Shown here: in pieces, positions 8,253 through 17,459 of the stretch | Layout: each line of letters opens with the position of its first letter | How positions within the stretch are numbered: the first letter of the stretch is position 1 | NCBI GenBank assembly: GCA_965222345.1 | Contig: CBDCTS010000007.1 | Span: 682,001 to 746,000, forward strand | Source: JADFGZ01 sp965222345 | Lineage (GTDB): Bacteria; Acidobacteriota; Terriglobia; 2-12-FULL-54-10 | Direction of reading: 5' to 3' | Length of the DNA stretch: 64,000 bases | Notes under the pieces: generated by a model | The model's database searches: none | Told to the model about the DNA's origin: nothing | Seen by the model: the letters and a program-made list of their open reading frames with translations, nothing else | Made by a program: the position numbers and the translations under genes

Positions 8253-8785
8253 GACCCTGTTGCCCTCCTCCTGGCCAGCACGACGGCCCCGACGATGGCT
8301 GCCAACAGCACGAGGGAGGCCATCTCGAAGGGCAACGCGAACGGACCGAATAGGGCCATGCCTATCTCCTGAAGGCTTCCCTGAGGTGGACCCTCCGCTG
8401 CCATGAGCTCCACCGCGGATGTGACCCCGGACCCAACCGGGTCGAGCGTTTCGACCTGGGCGAGCCAAGCCAAGGCCGCGAAGCTGAGTCCTGCGGCAGC
8501 GGCGAGCGGCCAATGGTTGCCGAACCGCGACCGAGCCTCCTCGTCCGGAAGGTCGAGCAGCATCAGAATAAAGAGATAGAAGATCAAGATGGCGCCGGCA
8601 TAGACGATGACCTGCACTGCCGCGAGAAACTCCGCGCTCAGCAGCAGGAAGATGCCCGCCACGTGGAGGAAGAGCGCCAGAACCCAGAGCATGCTATGCA
8701 CGGGATTTCTCCGCGTCACGGCCAGAAGCGCGCTTGCGACGCTGGCGGCTGCCATGTAGTAGAAGGCTGTGGTAAGCAAGTTCAT
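8249..8785 (-). CDS. nuoJ: NADH-quinone oxidoreductase subunit J
   Basis: NuoJ (ND6 type) is a five-helix membrane subunit of complex I. The 178-aa product has the family core NPVHSMLWVLALFLHVAGIFLLLSAEFLAAVQVIVYAGAILIFYLFILM-like region (about residues 27-75), including the VQVIVYAGAI motif. It is the first gene of the operon in this window, with about 660 bases of non-coding DNA upstream, so the operon promoter should lie above 8785. No strong ribosome site or -35/-10 pair could be assigned there by eye. Confidence 0.95.
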   Translation of the reverse strand: MNLLTTAFYYMAAASVASALLAVTRRNPVHSMLWVLALFLHVAGIFLLLSAEFLAAVQVIVYAGAILIFYLFILMLLDLPDEEARSRFGNHWPLAAAAGLSFAALAWLAQVETLDPVGSGVTSAVELMAAEGPPQGSLQEIGMALFGPFALPFEMASLVLLAAIVGAVVLARRRATGS

Positions 8786-9445
8786 TCGCTGGGGTAATTG
8801 CTAGAGATGTAATTCCCGAGGTGGCCGATGGTGCGCGCCCGAGTTGATACCCGGTTGACGGCGTCGCCGAGCGACATTCTTATCATAAATTCTTTATTGC
8901 TCTCTGCCGGTCATCCACCAGGGTTATGACTCTGGAGTGGGAGCCTCACCCGATAATCAACACTATTGTGTGACCGCTGTGCTGCCCAAAGGTAAAATGA
9001 TATATTGCACGGAAAGGCGCTAAGATTCAAGGCTGGCGGAACTGGAACTGCAAGCGAGGCCGGTTGGCGGCGGTGTAGGGCGGCGCTGGAGCGTCGAGCG
9101 CCTGTTGGCATGGCTGCAACTGTTTCACCGAGGGGTCACAAGCAGCGAGTGCCACATCGAAAATTTCTTGGGGATGCTCCGACTCGGATGCATGAAAATC
9201 ATGCTGAGATATTTTGAAAACACCGCTAACTGGTATTCCAGGATATACTCATCCATCTTCGTAGAACGCTTTTTGATTGTGCGGAATGAGGGATAGGGTT
9301 CGTATCCGCTCAGATGAAAGCCTGTGAGCAACTTGGCTTTGGAAACATCACATTGGGAATGCTCTTTACGCCGACTGCCTGACGAGGTGTTTTAACCAAC
9401 GGCGTTAACCTGCAACCTCGTTGACGAACTATCACAGAGGCAACC
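8786..9445. other. Intergenic region between the complex I operon and the ubiD-like gene
   Basis: About 660 bases with no intact gene. It should hold the divergent promoters of nuoJ (minus) and the ubiD-like gene (plus), but no convincing -35/-10 pair was found. The middle contains a degraded IS5-type transposase 3' end, described separately. The stretch 9216-9445 shows no recognisable coding sequence; an AGAGG ribosome site lies just before 9446. Confidence 0.7.
9062..9215 (+). pseudogene. IS5-type DDE transposase, frameshifted C-terminal remnant
   Basis: Translated on the plus strand, bases 9065-9079 read WRRCR, and after a one-base shift 9081-9215 read RRWSVERLLAWLQLFHRG, then TSSECHIENFLGMLRLGCMKIMLRYF. 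This matches the C-terminal region typical of IS5-group transposases (RRW.VERLFAWL..FRRLV.R.E.H.ENFLG...LGC..I.LRY), which holds the final catalytic Glu of the DDE triad (the E of VER). The upstream two thirds are missing and no terminal inverted repeats were identified, so it is a dead fragment. The family match is by eye. Confidence 0.72.
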
Positions 9446-10792
9446 ATGTATCGGGATTTTCGTGATTTTCTGAATATGCTTGAGAAGAATGGCAAGTTGG
9501 TGCGGGTTCAAAGGGAGGTTGACACTCGTTTCGAAATAGCGGCGGGTATCCGCAAGGTGTCTGACATCGATGGCCCTGCTCTCCTGTACGAAAACATCCG
9601 GGACTACCCTGGCTGGCGCGTAGCAGCGGGCTTGTTTGCCACTCGCAAATTGCTGGCGCTAGCCCTTGGCGTCTCGGAAAAAGAGATGTTGAACCACTAT
9701 GAACGTCTGGAGCAAACGCACCTGCCGCCTGAGCGGGTTTCCGGCGGCGCCGTTCAAGAAGTAGTCAAGACCGGTGACAACGTGGACTTGCGTCAGCTCC
9801 CAATCGTTGTCCACTCTGAACTGGACGCTGGAGCTTACATCACGATTGGCGTACAAACTGCGGCTGATCCCGACAATGGGTCAGGAAACGTTAGCATCCA
9901 TCGCATGCTGGTCTTGGACAAGCAGCGCCTGACGGTTTGGGCTCCTCCCGATCATCACTTGGGACGCATGATCCTGAAGGCCGAGGAACAGGGGCGCGGC
10001 CTTCCAATCGCCACCATCATCGGCGCGGACCCCCGAATCGTGATCGCATCGCAGGTGAAGGCGCCGTACGGCACTGATGAAATGCACATTGCAGGCGGCA
10101 TGAAGGGAGAGCCGATTGCTCTGATGGCTTGCAAGACGATTCCTTTGTGGGTGCCGGCAGACGCGGAAGTCGTCATCGAAGGTGTCACGGTTCCGGGAGA
10201 GCGGGTCGGAGACGGGCCCTTTGCGGAATACCCCGGCTGCTACAGTGAAGCGAAGCAGGCCCCGGTGCTTGAGGTCACGGCAATCACAATGCGGCGCGAC
10301 CCGATTTACCACACTTGCCTGACCGGATTCCCCGTCACCGAAAATCATATCCTCATTGAACTTCCCAACACGGCTCGGATTCGGCAGGATGTACAGAGGG
10401 TGGCCCCGGAGGTTCGTGATGTTTATGTTACGCCGGGAGGCAGTTTCCGCCACCACGTCGTGATTTCTTTCCGGAAACGACACGAAGAGGAAGCGCGCAA
10501 TATCATCCTCGCCATACTTGCCAGCGGGATCGGAATAAAGCATGTCATTGTCGTGGACGATGACATCGACGTGCACAGCCCAGTGGAAGTCGAGTGGGCC
10601 TTGAGTACTCGAATGCAGCCGGACCGGGACATTATTATTGTTCCGAGGCTGGCGTGTTCGACCTTGGATCCATCGGTTCCGGAGCCGCGGACTTCAGCCG
10701 GCTGGGGGATCGATGCGACAAAACCCTTGCGGAACAATGAGAAGTTCGCCAAGGTTCGAGTTCCCGGAGTAGAAGCGGTCGATTACGTCTAG
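9446..10792 (+). CDS. UbiD-family prenylated-FMN decarboxylase
   Basis: The 448-aa product is a UbiD-type (de)carboxylase, which uses prenylated FMN to decarboxylate aromatic or alpha,beta-unsaturated acids in the cytoplasm. The cofactor-binding pattern N148-x-x-I151-x-R153 precedes LVLDKQRL. GADPRIVIASQ and EVVIEGVTVPGE follow, then GDGPFAEYPG with E261 at the usual catalytic Glu position; the position five residues earlier is Asp rather than Glu. The length is normal for the short UbiD form. An AGAGG site lies just ahead of the ATG. It converges on an MFS transporter gene and sits beside a molybdenum hydroxylase cluster, so a role in aromatic or heterocycle breakdown is more likely than ubiquinone synthesis. 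No ubiX-type prenyltransferase is seen nearby. Confidence 0.9.
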   Translation: MYRDFRDFLNMLEKNGKLVRVQREVDTRFEIAAGIRKVSDIDGPALLYENIRDYPGWRVAAGLFATRKLLALALGVSEKEMLNHYERLEQTHLPPERVSGGAVQEVVKTGDNVDLRQLPIVVHSELDAGAYITIGVQTAADPDNGSGNVSIHRMLVLDKQRLTVWAPPDHHLGRMILKAEEQGRGLPIATIIGADPRIVIASQVKAPYGTDEMHIAGGMKGEPIALMACKTIPLWVPADAEVVIEGVTVPGERVGDGPFAEYPGCYSEAKQAPVLEVTAITMRRDPIYHTCLTGFPVTENHILIELPNTARIRQDVQRVAPEVRDVYVTPGGSFRHHVVISFRKRHEEEARNIILAILASGIGIKHVIVVDDDIDVHSPVEVEWALSTRMQPDRDIIIVPRLACSTLDPSVPEPRTSAGWGIDATKPLRNNEKFAKVRVPGVEAVDYV

Positions 10793-10910
10793 TGACTGGC
10801 AGTTCATTAATTTACCCTTCCTGTATTCATTTCCAGACAGACATCGGAGTTTGGGAGAAGTTCTTCACCATGAGGGAAATTGGCTCCAGGCCGCTCTTCG
10901 CCGTGCGTTT

Positions 10911-12128
10911 CTACGGAGACTGTGCGGATTGGACCTCTGGATCAGGGGACGTGAAGTTCCCCTGCAAAGTCTCTACCTTCCCCAGGACAAAGACGTAGCA
11001 GATGCCGCTGAACAATGCCATTCCACCGGCAGCAACCAGGGCTCCCACAAACGACCCGGTCGCCTCCACTATGAAACCTGTGACGATGGGCGCCAGAAGA
11101 CCTCCGGTGTTCCCAAAGAAATTCTGGATGGATGTAAGCGAGCCAACCACCGGTCGGGGCGCCAGATCAATCGCAATCGAATTCAGCGAACCGGTCGTCA
11201 GCCGCAGGCAGCCCACCGAGAGAGTCAGCAGCGTAACCGCCAGCCAAGTCTGTTCAACGAACGCCGCCGTGATCACCAGCACCGTCGCCGCCGCCATTCC
11301 ACCGCCGATCATGGTCTTTCGGGACGCCGTGACACTGAAGCCCCGCCGGATCAGATAGTCTCCCAACCAGCCGCCCCCCAGGGTGCCCACTATCCCGGCC
11401 CAGAACGGCAGGGAAGCAACGATTCCGGTCCTCAGCACGGTCATCTCTCGCTCCAGAACCAAATATCCCGGAAGCCAGCTCACGAAGAAGAAATAGGCGT
11501 ACAGATACCCCATCTGGCCCAGAGCCATGCCCCAGGTAGAGCGATACCGGAACAGTGCAATCCACGGAATGCGTTGCTCGCTGCGATCCTGCTGCGGCGC
11601 CGATTGTCTTCCAACCTGCTTGTCCGGATAGAAACAAAGCCAAGCCACAGTCAGCAGCAAACTGCCTCCTCCCAGACAGTAGAACACGGCTTGCCAGCCC
11701 CACCCGGCCAGGATAAAGGCGGCGATCGGGGCGCCGATGGCCGGACCCACCGGAGTTCCGGAGAAGGAAACGGCAATAGCCCTGGCGCGCTCTTTGAGAT
11801 CAAAACACCGAGAGATCGCGGCCGCGTTTCCGGGAATGAGCATGCTTTGCCCCAAGCCGAATATCGCCCGCATTACGAAGAAAGCAACAGCCGTCGTGGC
11901 GATCGGTAGAGCAACGGTAGAGAGTCCCCAGATTCCCGATCCCACACCCATAACGATCCATACGCCGAAGCGGTCGACCAGAGGTCCCACCAACAACTGT
12001 GCGCCCGTGTACGTCCAGTTCCATCCGGAGAGAATGAAACCCATGGTGCTCGGCGAAAAGCCGTACAGCGTCATGAGAGTGGGAGCCACGATACCCAGGG
12101 CATACCGGATCATGTAGGAGAACACCAT
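10911..12128 (-). CDS. MFS transporter, ACS-type (organic anion symporter) family
   Basis: The product is a 12-helix major facilitator with the loop 2-3 motif GPLVDRFGVW and ARAIAVSFSGTPVGPAIGAPIAAF, typical of the anion:cation symporter group that imports sugar acids and small organic acids. The ATG at 12128 falls inside the first membrane helix. The same frame continues upstream as EQNTERPKKILTIGLLWNA, which completes helix 1, to an ACG codon at 12186-12188 four bases after a strong AGGAGG. The true start may therefore be that ACG, or an ATG changed to ACG, giving 425 residues. It follows the C45-type gene by a few bases and is probably the importer of the island's substrate. Confidence 0.9.
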   Translation of the reverse strand: MVFSYMIRYALGIVAPTLMTLYGFSPSTMGFILSGWNWTYTGAQLLVGPLVDRFGVWIVMGVGSGIWGLSTVALPIATTAVAFFVMRAIFGLGQSMLIPGNAAAISRCFDLKERARAIAVSFSGTPVGPAIGAPIAAFILAGWGWQAVFYCLGGGSLLLTVAWLCFYPDKQVGRQSAPQQDRSEQRIPWIALFRYRSTWGMALGQMGYLYAYFFFVSWLPGYLVLEREMTVLRTGIVASLPFWAGIVGTLGGGWLGDYLIRRGFSVTASRKTMIGGGMAAATVLVITAAFVEQTWLAVTLLTLSVGCLRLTTGSLNSIAIDLAPRPVVGSLTSIQNFFGNTGGLLAPIVTGFIVEATGSFVGALVAAGGMALFSGICYVFVLGKVETLQGNFTSPDPEVQSAQSP

Positions 12129-12196
12129 GGCATTCCACAGAAGGCCGATGGTAAGAATTTTTTTAGGTCTTTCAGTGTTCTGTTCCGTAGGACCTC

Positions 12197-13462
12197 CTAA
12201 TCTTTGTCAATCCCGAGTGATAGTAGGGGAACCGCTGCCCTAATAGTTTTAGCCTTGAGGAGTTCTACCTCAAGATTCGGTTCTTCGGATCGGAAGCGCT
12301 TCCAGGTGTCGCCGTTAAGAAAGCCTTCCGGAACCTGGTCCAGTTGATCCAGTGTCCCTTCAAAGCTGCCTGCAGGCCGTCGCCACGCATGGCAAGGCTT
12401 TCCCATCGCGATCCAAAAGCGAGTTCGCAGTGGGTGTTCTCGGTCCAACTCCGTAATCATGACCGATTGTGAAGTTTCCTCTTTATAGTGCTTTCCGTGG
12501 CGGCAAATGGAGTTGGGACCCGGACCATTGGCGTGGTCTTGAGAGAACTGCTTCATCAGATCAGGAGTTAACTTGCCGATGCGGTCTGAGAGAAGTTGCT
12601 GGGTCCGAACGTACCGGCAGTAACTGGAAACATCGGTCGGATCGTTCAATTCCCGTAATACCACAAATGAGTTGGACCGAGAGGCGATCCCTGATTTGAC
12701 GACCTGAATGGCTACTCGATCGTAAGACCCTTCCACTATGGCCCCGGCTGTGGAATCCACGAATTCAATATTCCCCGGTGTGGCGGTGGGGCTCTCGGAG
12801 ACACGTCCGGCAACATAGTTTGCCGCCTCCAATGCGCTCGACTTCAGCAGCCCCTCGCGTGCCAACTGGACGCGGTCCAAGGCTCTCATTTGTGTGGTAT
12901 CCGCTTTGCGCTTGCCGAGTTCTCGTGTGCGGACAATGTTCGTTCCGGCCACAACGCCCAAATCGCTGACTCCCATCTTCAGTCCTGCTGATCCTGCAGA
13001 AGATACCCCGATGATGCCAGGACCATCCTTCGGATCGATGACCAGCACAACATTAATTTCTTTGTTCTGGTAAAAGTTCGGACCCACCATCGAGGAGGAG
13101 CCGATTTTGTCACTGTTCTTGAGAAAAAGGACCTTGCCGGATACGGTGGCATCACCCATGGCGAACAGCACTGTGCACTCGTCCGCAAAGACCGAACTGT
13201 GGCAGAGGTTGAACGCCAAAAGCTCATCTCCATCCACATCAGCTCCCTCTGCGATTCCTCGAATCTCCTCAAGAATCGGGTCACTATAGTCCTGAGAAAG
13301 CCATTTCGCTGATTGCATCAGCGTGGGCCTGTCCAGGCCCGCGTGGGAACACGCCCTCAAGAAATTTGAGGTGTTGAAGCGAACCGCGTCCTTGAGGGAC
13401 TGTCCGTGTGCCCTTCCAATCTCAAACGCCTTACCCGAGCACTTTACGCAGACCAGCCCCAT
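12197..13462 (-). CDS. C45-type autoproteolytic acyltransferase/hydrolase
   Basis: The 421-aa product resembles the acyl-CoA:6-aminopenicillanic acid acyltransferase (peptidase C45) family of Ntn hydrolases, which self-cleave before a nucleophilic Cys and then cleave or form amide bonds. The expected nucleophile is C96 in FADECTVLF, followed by KVLFLKNSDK and GIIGVSSAGSAGLKMGVSDLGVV. The start at 13462 has an AGGAG site a few bases upstream and opens MGLVCVKCSGKAFEIGRAHG, the usual N-terminal pattern; an upstream in-frame ATG at 13534 has no such site. It lies between the molybdenum hydroxylase genes and the transporter, so it may deacylate or open an amide intermediate. The substrate is unknown. 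Confidence 0.82.
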   Translation of the reverse strand: MGLVCVKCSGKAFEIGRAHGQSLKDAVRFNTSNFLRACSHAGLDRPTLMQSAKWLSQDYSDPILEEIRGIAEGADVDGDELLAFNLCHSSVFADECTVLFAMGDATVSGKVLFLKNSDKIGSSSMVGPNFYQNKEINVVLVIDPKDGPGIIGVSSAGSAGLKMGVSDLGVVAGTNIVRTRELGKRKADTTQMRALDRVQLAREGLLKSSALEAANYVAGRVSESPTATPGNIEFVDSTAGAIVEGSYDRVAIQVVKSGIASRSNSFVVLRELNDPTDVSSYCRYVRTQQLLSDRIGKLTPDLMKQFSQDHANGPGPNSICRHGKHYKEETSQSVMITELDREHPLRTRFWIAMGKPCHAWRRPAGSFEGTLDQLDQVPEGFLNGDTWKRFRSEEPNLEVELLKAKTIRAAVPLLSLGIDKD

Positions 13463-13658
13463 AAATTCTCCTGTGACGTCCCTGAGGAGTCGCTCCTTTC
13501 CGCTGGCGTGCCTAGCCGTGCCGGGCCTTCTCACGATGCTCAGAATGCTTTAAACTCGATTGATCGTTTGAGACAGAATGGGTTGCCACGGCCCACCGTG
13601 GGCTTGCAGACCGATGTGCACATGCTCGACTGGCACATTTCCCGCCGTTTTCCACTAT

Positions 13659-16010
13659 TCACGATACCCCGGAAAGAGTCGGTCTCTTTACTTTTTCCCC
13701 TCGTTTCTGCTGTAAGGCCGACAAAACTCTTTCTGGCGTTATTGGCAATTCAGTGATCCTGACGCCTACGGCATCTTCCACTGCATTGGCAATCGCTGGA
13801 GCAGCGGGGATGAGCGATGTTTCGCCTAATCCCTTCGCGCCAAAAGGTCCCTCCGCATGAGCCCGTTCTACCAGAATGGGGATAATCTCTTCCGGAACAT
13901 CCAGAAAGCGGGGCAGGTTGTAATCGAGGAAATTCGGGTTAATCAGTAACCCTCCCTGATAAACAAGTTGTTCCATTAAAGCCAGTCCAATTCCGGTGAT
14001 TGTGCCCCCGCGAAGTTGTTGGTCACAAAACAATGGGTTGAGTGCTTTCCCGACATCCGCTGCTATCGCATACCGCACAACACGGACCTGTCCAGTGTCG
14101 CGATCCACCTCCACCTCAGCGGCACTGGCCCCAGCGAACCAAAAAGAGGACGTTACATGCTCTCCGTTGTCCAACTTTGACCGAGTTTTTACGGTTCCCT
14201 TTCCGGTCAGATTAGCCCCTTTTATTTCGAAGTGTTTCAGGAGGAGGGCGTTGTAACTCAGGCTCGGAGCGCTGTTGTCTCCCGGCCTGACTCCCTGATT
14301 TTCGCAGACTACTTCCTCCGGGCCGACGTTGAATAGCCTGGCCGCCATGCAAGCAAGCTGTACGCGGATATCTTGGGCGGCCATCTGAACAGCTCGTCCC
14401 ATGTGGAACGTGGAGCGACTGGAGGAAGTCGTCAGATCATATGGAGTGAGATCGGTATCGGAGTGGACAACCCCAATTTGATCCAGAGGGATGCGCAGCT
14501 CTTCGCTTGCGATTTGGGCCATCACCGTGTCGGAGCCCTGACCCATGTCGGTGGTTCCCACATAGACGGTGGCGCTTCCGTCCTCGTTAAGGCGGACCAG
14601 AGCCGAGGAGATGGAAGGGGTGATGGTTGCTTTAATGATACAGGCAATCCCTTTGCCGCGAGCCGCCGATTTGCTTGTGGGCTTGGACGGCGTTCCCCAC
14701 TGGACAGCAGCAGCGGCTTTGTCCAGGCATTCCCGCATGGCCGCGCTGTGAACACGTTCGCCCGTAACGAACTCTCCGCCCTCATCCAGCAGATTCTTTC
14801 GCCTTAACTCCAGCGGGTCCATCTTCAGAGCACGCGCGATAATGTCCGTTTCCGACTCATGAGCCCAGTTGGACTGTGACACCCCGAATCCCCGAAATGC
14901 GCCGGCCGGCACCTTGTTGGTATAGAGCAAGTAGGAGTCGATCAGGACGTTCGGGACTTCATAAGGGCCGGCTGCCGTGTATCCGGACTTTTTCGATACT
15001 CTGGGACCGATCTCCGCGTACGCCCCTGTGTCCAGGTAAACACGGCACTCCCGAGCCAGAATCTTGCCGCTTTTGGACACTCCTGTCTTCACGTAGATCT
15101 TCGCCGCGTGCTTTGTAATGGTGAGAAAGACCTCTTCACGGGTCAGGGTAATGCCTACGGGACGTTTAGCCTTGTGCGCCAGGGCCGCCACCAAAGGCTC
15201 CAGTTTAGGGTAAAGCTTGGAGCCGTAGCCCCCGCCTATGTTAAGAGCAATGACCCGCACTTTCGAGAGTGGCCGGTGGAACAGCTCGGCAATCTGGTCC
15301 CGAATCACAAAGGGATTTTGTACCGTGGACCAGATGGTCAATCGTCCAGAGGAGTCAAAGCTGGCGACCGCTGTAAGAGTTTCCAGGGCCGCGTGCTGAG
15401 CGGAAGGCGCGGTAAAGACATTCTCAAAGATGTGATCTGATTCCCGGAATCCCTTTGCCACGTCTCCCTTGCTCAAGTGAAAATGGTTGCAGATATTGGT
15501 TCCTTCGACGGGCCCGACATCGGATATATCCGCAAAACCCTGGCGGGGCTTCTGTATATTTTCGTGAAGGAGCGGTGCATTCTCGGCGAGTGCTGCTTCC
15601 AAATCCAAGACCGCTGGCAAATCGTCGTAGTCGGTTTCGATCAGTTCTATAGCTTCCTCAGCCGCGTCCAGACTCGTTGCCGCTACCGCCGCCACCGGGT
15701 CCCCTGCGTAACGGACTTTGTCAAGAGCTACAATGGTCTGATCCTTCAGGATCGGCCCGTAATGGGAGTCATAGACCCGATTGCCGATGACGTCGTCCCG
15801 AGTCAAAACGGCAACGACACCGGGAAGTTTGGTTGCCTGCCCGGCATCAATATGCCGAATCTTGGCATGGGCATGGGGACTCCGAAGAATCTTTCCGTAC
15901 AGCATTCCGGGAAGCTTGAGGTCGTCCAGAAATTTCAACTGGCCGGTTACTTTCTCCTCGCTCTCCAGTCGGGGAACCGATTGACCAATCACGGACAACT
16001 TGCCCATCAA
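13659..16010 (-). CDS. Xanthine dehydrogenase-family molybdopterin-binding large subunit
   Basis: The 783-aa catalytic subunit of a molybdenum hydroxylase inserts oxygen from water into a carbon of a (usually nitrogen-containing) ring. Visible motifs are GGGYGSK at 259-265, AFRGFG at 371-376, GTTDMGQGSDTVMAQI, and KGLGE with catalytic E730. The active-site loop reads AFRGFG, not the AYRCSFR of form I CO dehydrogenase or the AYRGAGR of form II, so it should act on an organic substrate. The start overlaps the Fe-S subunit stop by four bases. The 734-base or longer upstream subunit genes complete a three-gene enzyme. Confidence 0.93.
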   Translation of the reverse strand: MMGKLSVIGQSVPRLESEEKVTGQLKFLDDLKLPGMLYGKILRSPHAHAKIRHIDAGQATKLPGVVAVLTRDDVIGNRVYDSHYGPILKDQTIVALDKVRYAGDPVAAVAATSLDAAEEAIELIETDYDDLPAVLDLEAALAENAPLLHENIQKPRQGFADISDVGPVEGTNICNHFHLSKGDVAKGFRESDHIFENVFTAPSAQHAALETLTAVASFDSSGRLTIWSTVQNPFVIRDQIAELFHRPLSKVRVIALNIGGGYGSKLYPKLEPLVAALAHKAKRPVGITLTREEVFLTITKHAAKIYVKTGVSKSGKILARECRVYLDTGAYAEIGPRVSKKSGYTAAGPYEVPNVLIDSYLLYTNKVPAGAFRGFGVSQSNWAHESETDIIARALKMDPLELRRKNLLDEGGEFVTGERVHSAAMRECLDKAAAAVQWGTPSKPTSKSAARGKGIACIIKATITPSISSALVRLNEDGSATVYVGTTDMGQGSDTVMAQIASEELRIPLDQIGVVHSDTDLTPYDLTTSSSRSTFHMGRAVQMAAQDIRVQLACMAARLFNVGPEEVVCENQGVRPGDNSAPSLSYNALLLKHFEIKGANLTGKGTVKTRSKLDNGEHVTSSFWFAGASAAEVEVDRDTGQVRVVRYAIAADVGKALNPLFCDQQLRGGTITGIGLALMEQLVYQGGLLINPNFLDYNLPRFLDVPEEIIPILVERAHAEGPFGAKGLGETSLIPAAPAIANAVEDAVGVRITELPITPERVLSALQQKRGEKVKRPTLSGVS

Positions 16011-16489
16011 GCCTCCTTACGCTGCTGCGACTGTTCAAGCAGCGACCGCACGGCTTGCAGAATTTCCAAATGACAGCCGCAACGGCAGATGTTGCCGGCC
16101 AAGAAGTGGCGAATTTGGTCTTCCTCGGGTGCAGGGAGTTGATCCAGAAGCGCCTTCACGGCCAGGATAAGACCGGAAGTGCAATATGCGCATTGGAAAG
16201 CTCCGTGTTCGATAAACGCCTTCTGGATGGGGTGTAATTCTCCATCGGTCGCCAACCCTTCGATGGTCAGGACCTCTTTGTCGGCCGCGTCCACCCCCAG
16301 AACGGAGCAGGAACTGACTGGCAGGCCGTTCATCAAGACCGTGCACGCCCCGCACACTTGCTGATCGCATCCCAACTTGGTGCCGGTCAAGCCCAGCGGC
16401 CCACGAAGGATCTCCAAAAGAGTCTCCCTCGGTTCTAGGCTCAACTCATGGACTCCGCCGTTGACGGTAACTTGGATGGCTCGTTTCAT
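16007..16489 (-). CDS. Molybdenum hydroxylase 2Fe-2S small subunit
   Basis: The 160-aa subunit carries two [2Fe-2S] clusters that take electrons from the molybdenum centre. The plant-ferredoxin-type cluster ligands are C41, C46, C49 and C61 (GCDQQVCGACTV...SC). The C-terminal helical cluster has C100, C103, C135 and C137 (CAYC...CRC). Length and layout match XdhC/CoxS-type subunits. The stop overlaps the large-subunit start, and the FAD subunit gene lies 7 bases upstream. Confidence 0.96.
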   Translation of the reverse strand: MKRAIQVTVNGGVHELSLEPRETLLEILRGPLGLTGTKLGCDQQVCGACTVLMNGLPVSSCSVLGVDAADKEVLTIEGLATDGELHPIQKAFIEHGAFQCAYCTSGLILAVKALLDQLPAPEEDQIRHFLAGNICRCGCHLEILQAVRSLLEQSQQRKEA

Positions 16490-16496
16490 CGTTCAC

Positions 16497-17378
16497 CTAG
16501 TCAGGGCTTTGACTCTCGGCTCTCTGGAAAGCCTCCCCCACGGCTCTCCGCATTAGCACACCCACGATGGTGCGTTTGTACTCTTCCGATCCGCGCAGAT
16601 CACTCAAAGGGGAGCAGGCCTGTGAAGCGAGACGAGCCGCCTCTTCGACCAGATCAGCGCGAAACGATTTACCTTTCAGCACTTCTTCCGCCTCCCGGAC
16701 CCGCAGGGGTGTTGAAGCGACACACCCTAAAACGCAACGCGCATCCACGCACGTCCCGGTGTGCGGGTCCAACCGTACTCCGACCGCACAACCGACGGTC
16801 GGCTTATCAGACCCGACCGAGAACCTCATGTACTTGAGTCCGAAGTGTGGCGCCATGCGATCTATCTGGACTTCGGTAATGAGTTCGTTCGGCTTTAGGG
16901 TGGTTTCATAGTAGCCCGCAAACAGGTGTTCCAACGGGATAACACGGTCTTTGTTTTGATCTGCAACTTTGATTCGGGCATCGAGAGCGATGAGGATCGG
17001 AGGAAGATCCGTGAGAGGCTCTCCGAATCCGAGATTACCGCCCACTGTTCCGGTGCTGCGCACCCGAATGTTCGCTACCTCAGGCTCGACTTCGGCGATT
17101 GCTGGCACAAACCGTTTGATGAGAGGCGAAACCTCCAGGTCGTGATGGGTAGTGAGGCTGCCGATCCGAATCGTAGAATTGCCGTCTTCGATGTATTGCA
17201 GGCCGGGGATTTTTTTGATATTCACCAGGTAGGCTGGGCGGACAATACCCTGCTTCATGAGAAGAAGCAAGGAAGTTCCCCCCGCGTAGATACGCGCCTC
17301 CTCTGGATGAGCAGCTATAAACCGGCTGGCCTCATGAACGCTGGAAGGCTCAATGTGCTCGAATTTTCTCAGTCCCAT
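16497..17378 (-). CDS. Molybdenum hydroxylase FAD-binding medium subunit
   Basis: The 293-aa subunit passes electrons from the Fe-S clusters to an acceptor through FAD. Both FAD-binding signatures are present: YAGGTSLLLLM at 31-41 and TVGGNLGFGEPLTDLPP from residue 111. The C-terminal CO-dehydrogenase flavoprotein domain follows (LRVREAEEVLKGK and the SDLRGSEEYK block). The gene order FAD subunit, Fe-S subunit, large subunit is the classic coxMSL layout, but the large subunit shows it is not a CO dehydrogenase. Confidence 0.95.
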   Translation of the reverse strand: MGLRKFEHIEPSSVHEASRFIAAHPEEARIYAGGTSLLLLMKQGIVRPAYLVNIKKIPGLQYIEDGNSTIRIGSLTTHHDLEVSPLIKRFVPAIAEVEPEVANIRVRSTGTVGGNLGFGEPLTDLPPILIALDARIKVADQNKDRVIPLEHLFAGYYETTLKPNELITEVQIDRMAPHFGLKYMRFSVGSDKPTVGCAVGVRLDPHTGTCVDARCVLGCVASTPLRVREAEEVLKGKSFRADLVEEAARLASQACSPLSDLRGSEEYKRTIVGVLMRRAVGEAFQRAESQSPD

Positions 17379-17459
17379 GATCGTCTTCTCGGATCATTCC
17401 GGCTTCCCCATCCATATGCAAGAGAACAGGCCTTTCCATACTCCGGAACAGCGGTCGCC

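Noticed and set aside
10851..11909. A 352-codon open frame on the plus strand opposite the MFS transporter
   Set aside because: Its translation is rich in Arg, Gln, His and Gly with no domain, and it lies wholly on the antisense of a clear 12-helix transporter; it is a by-product of GC-rich codon use.
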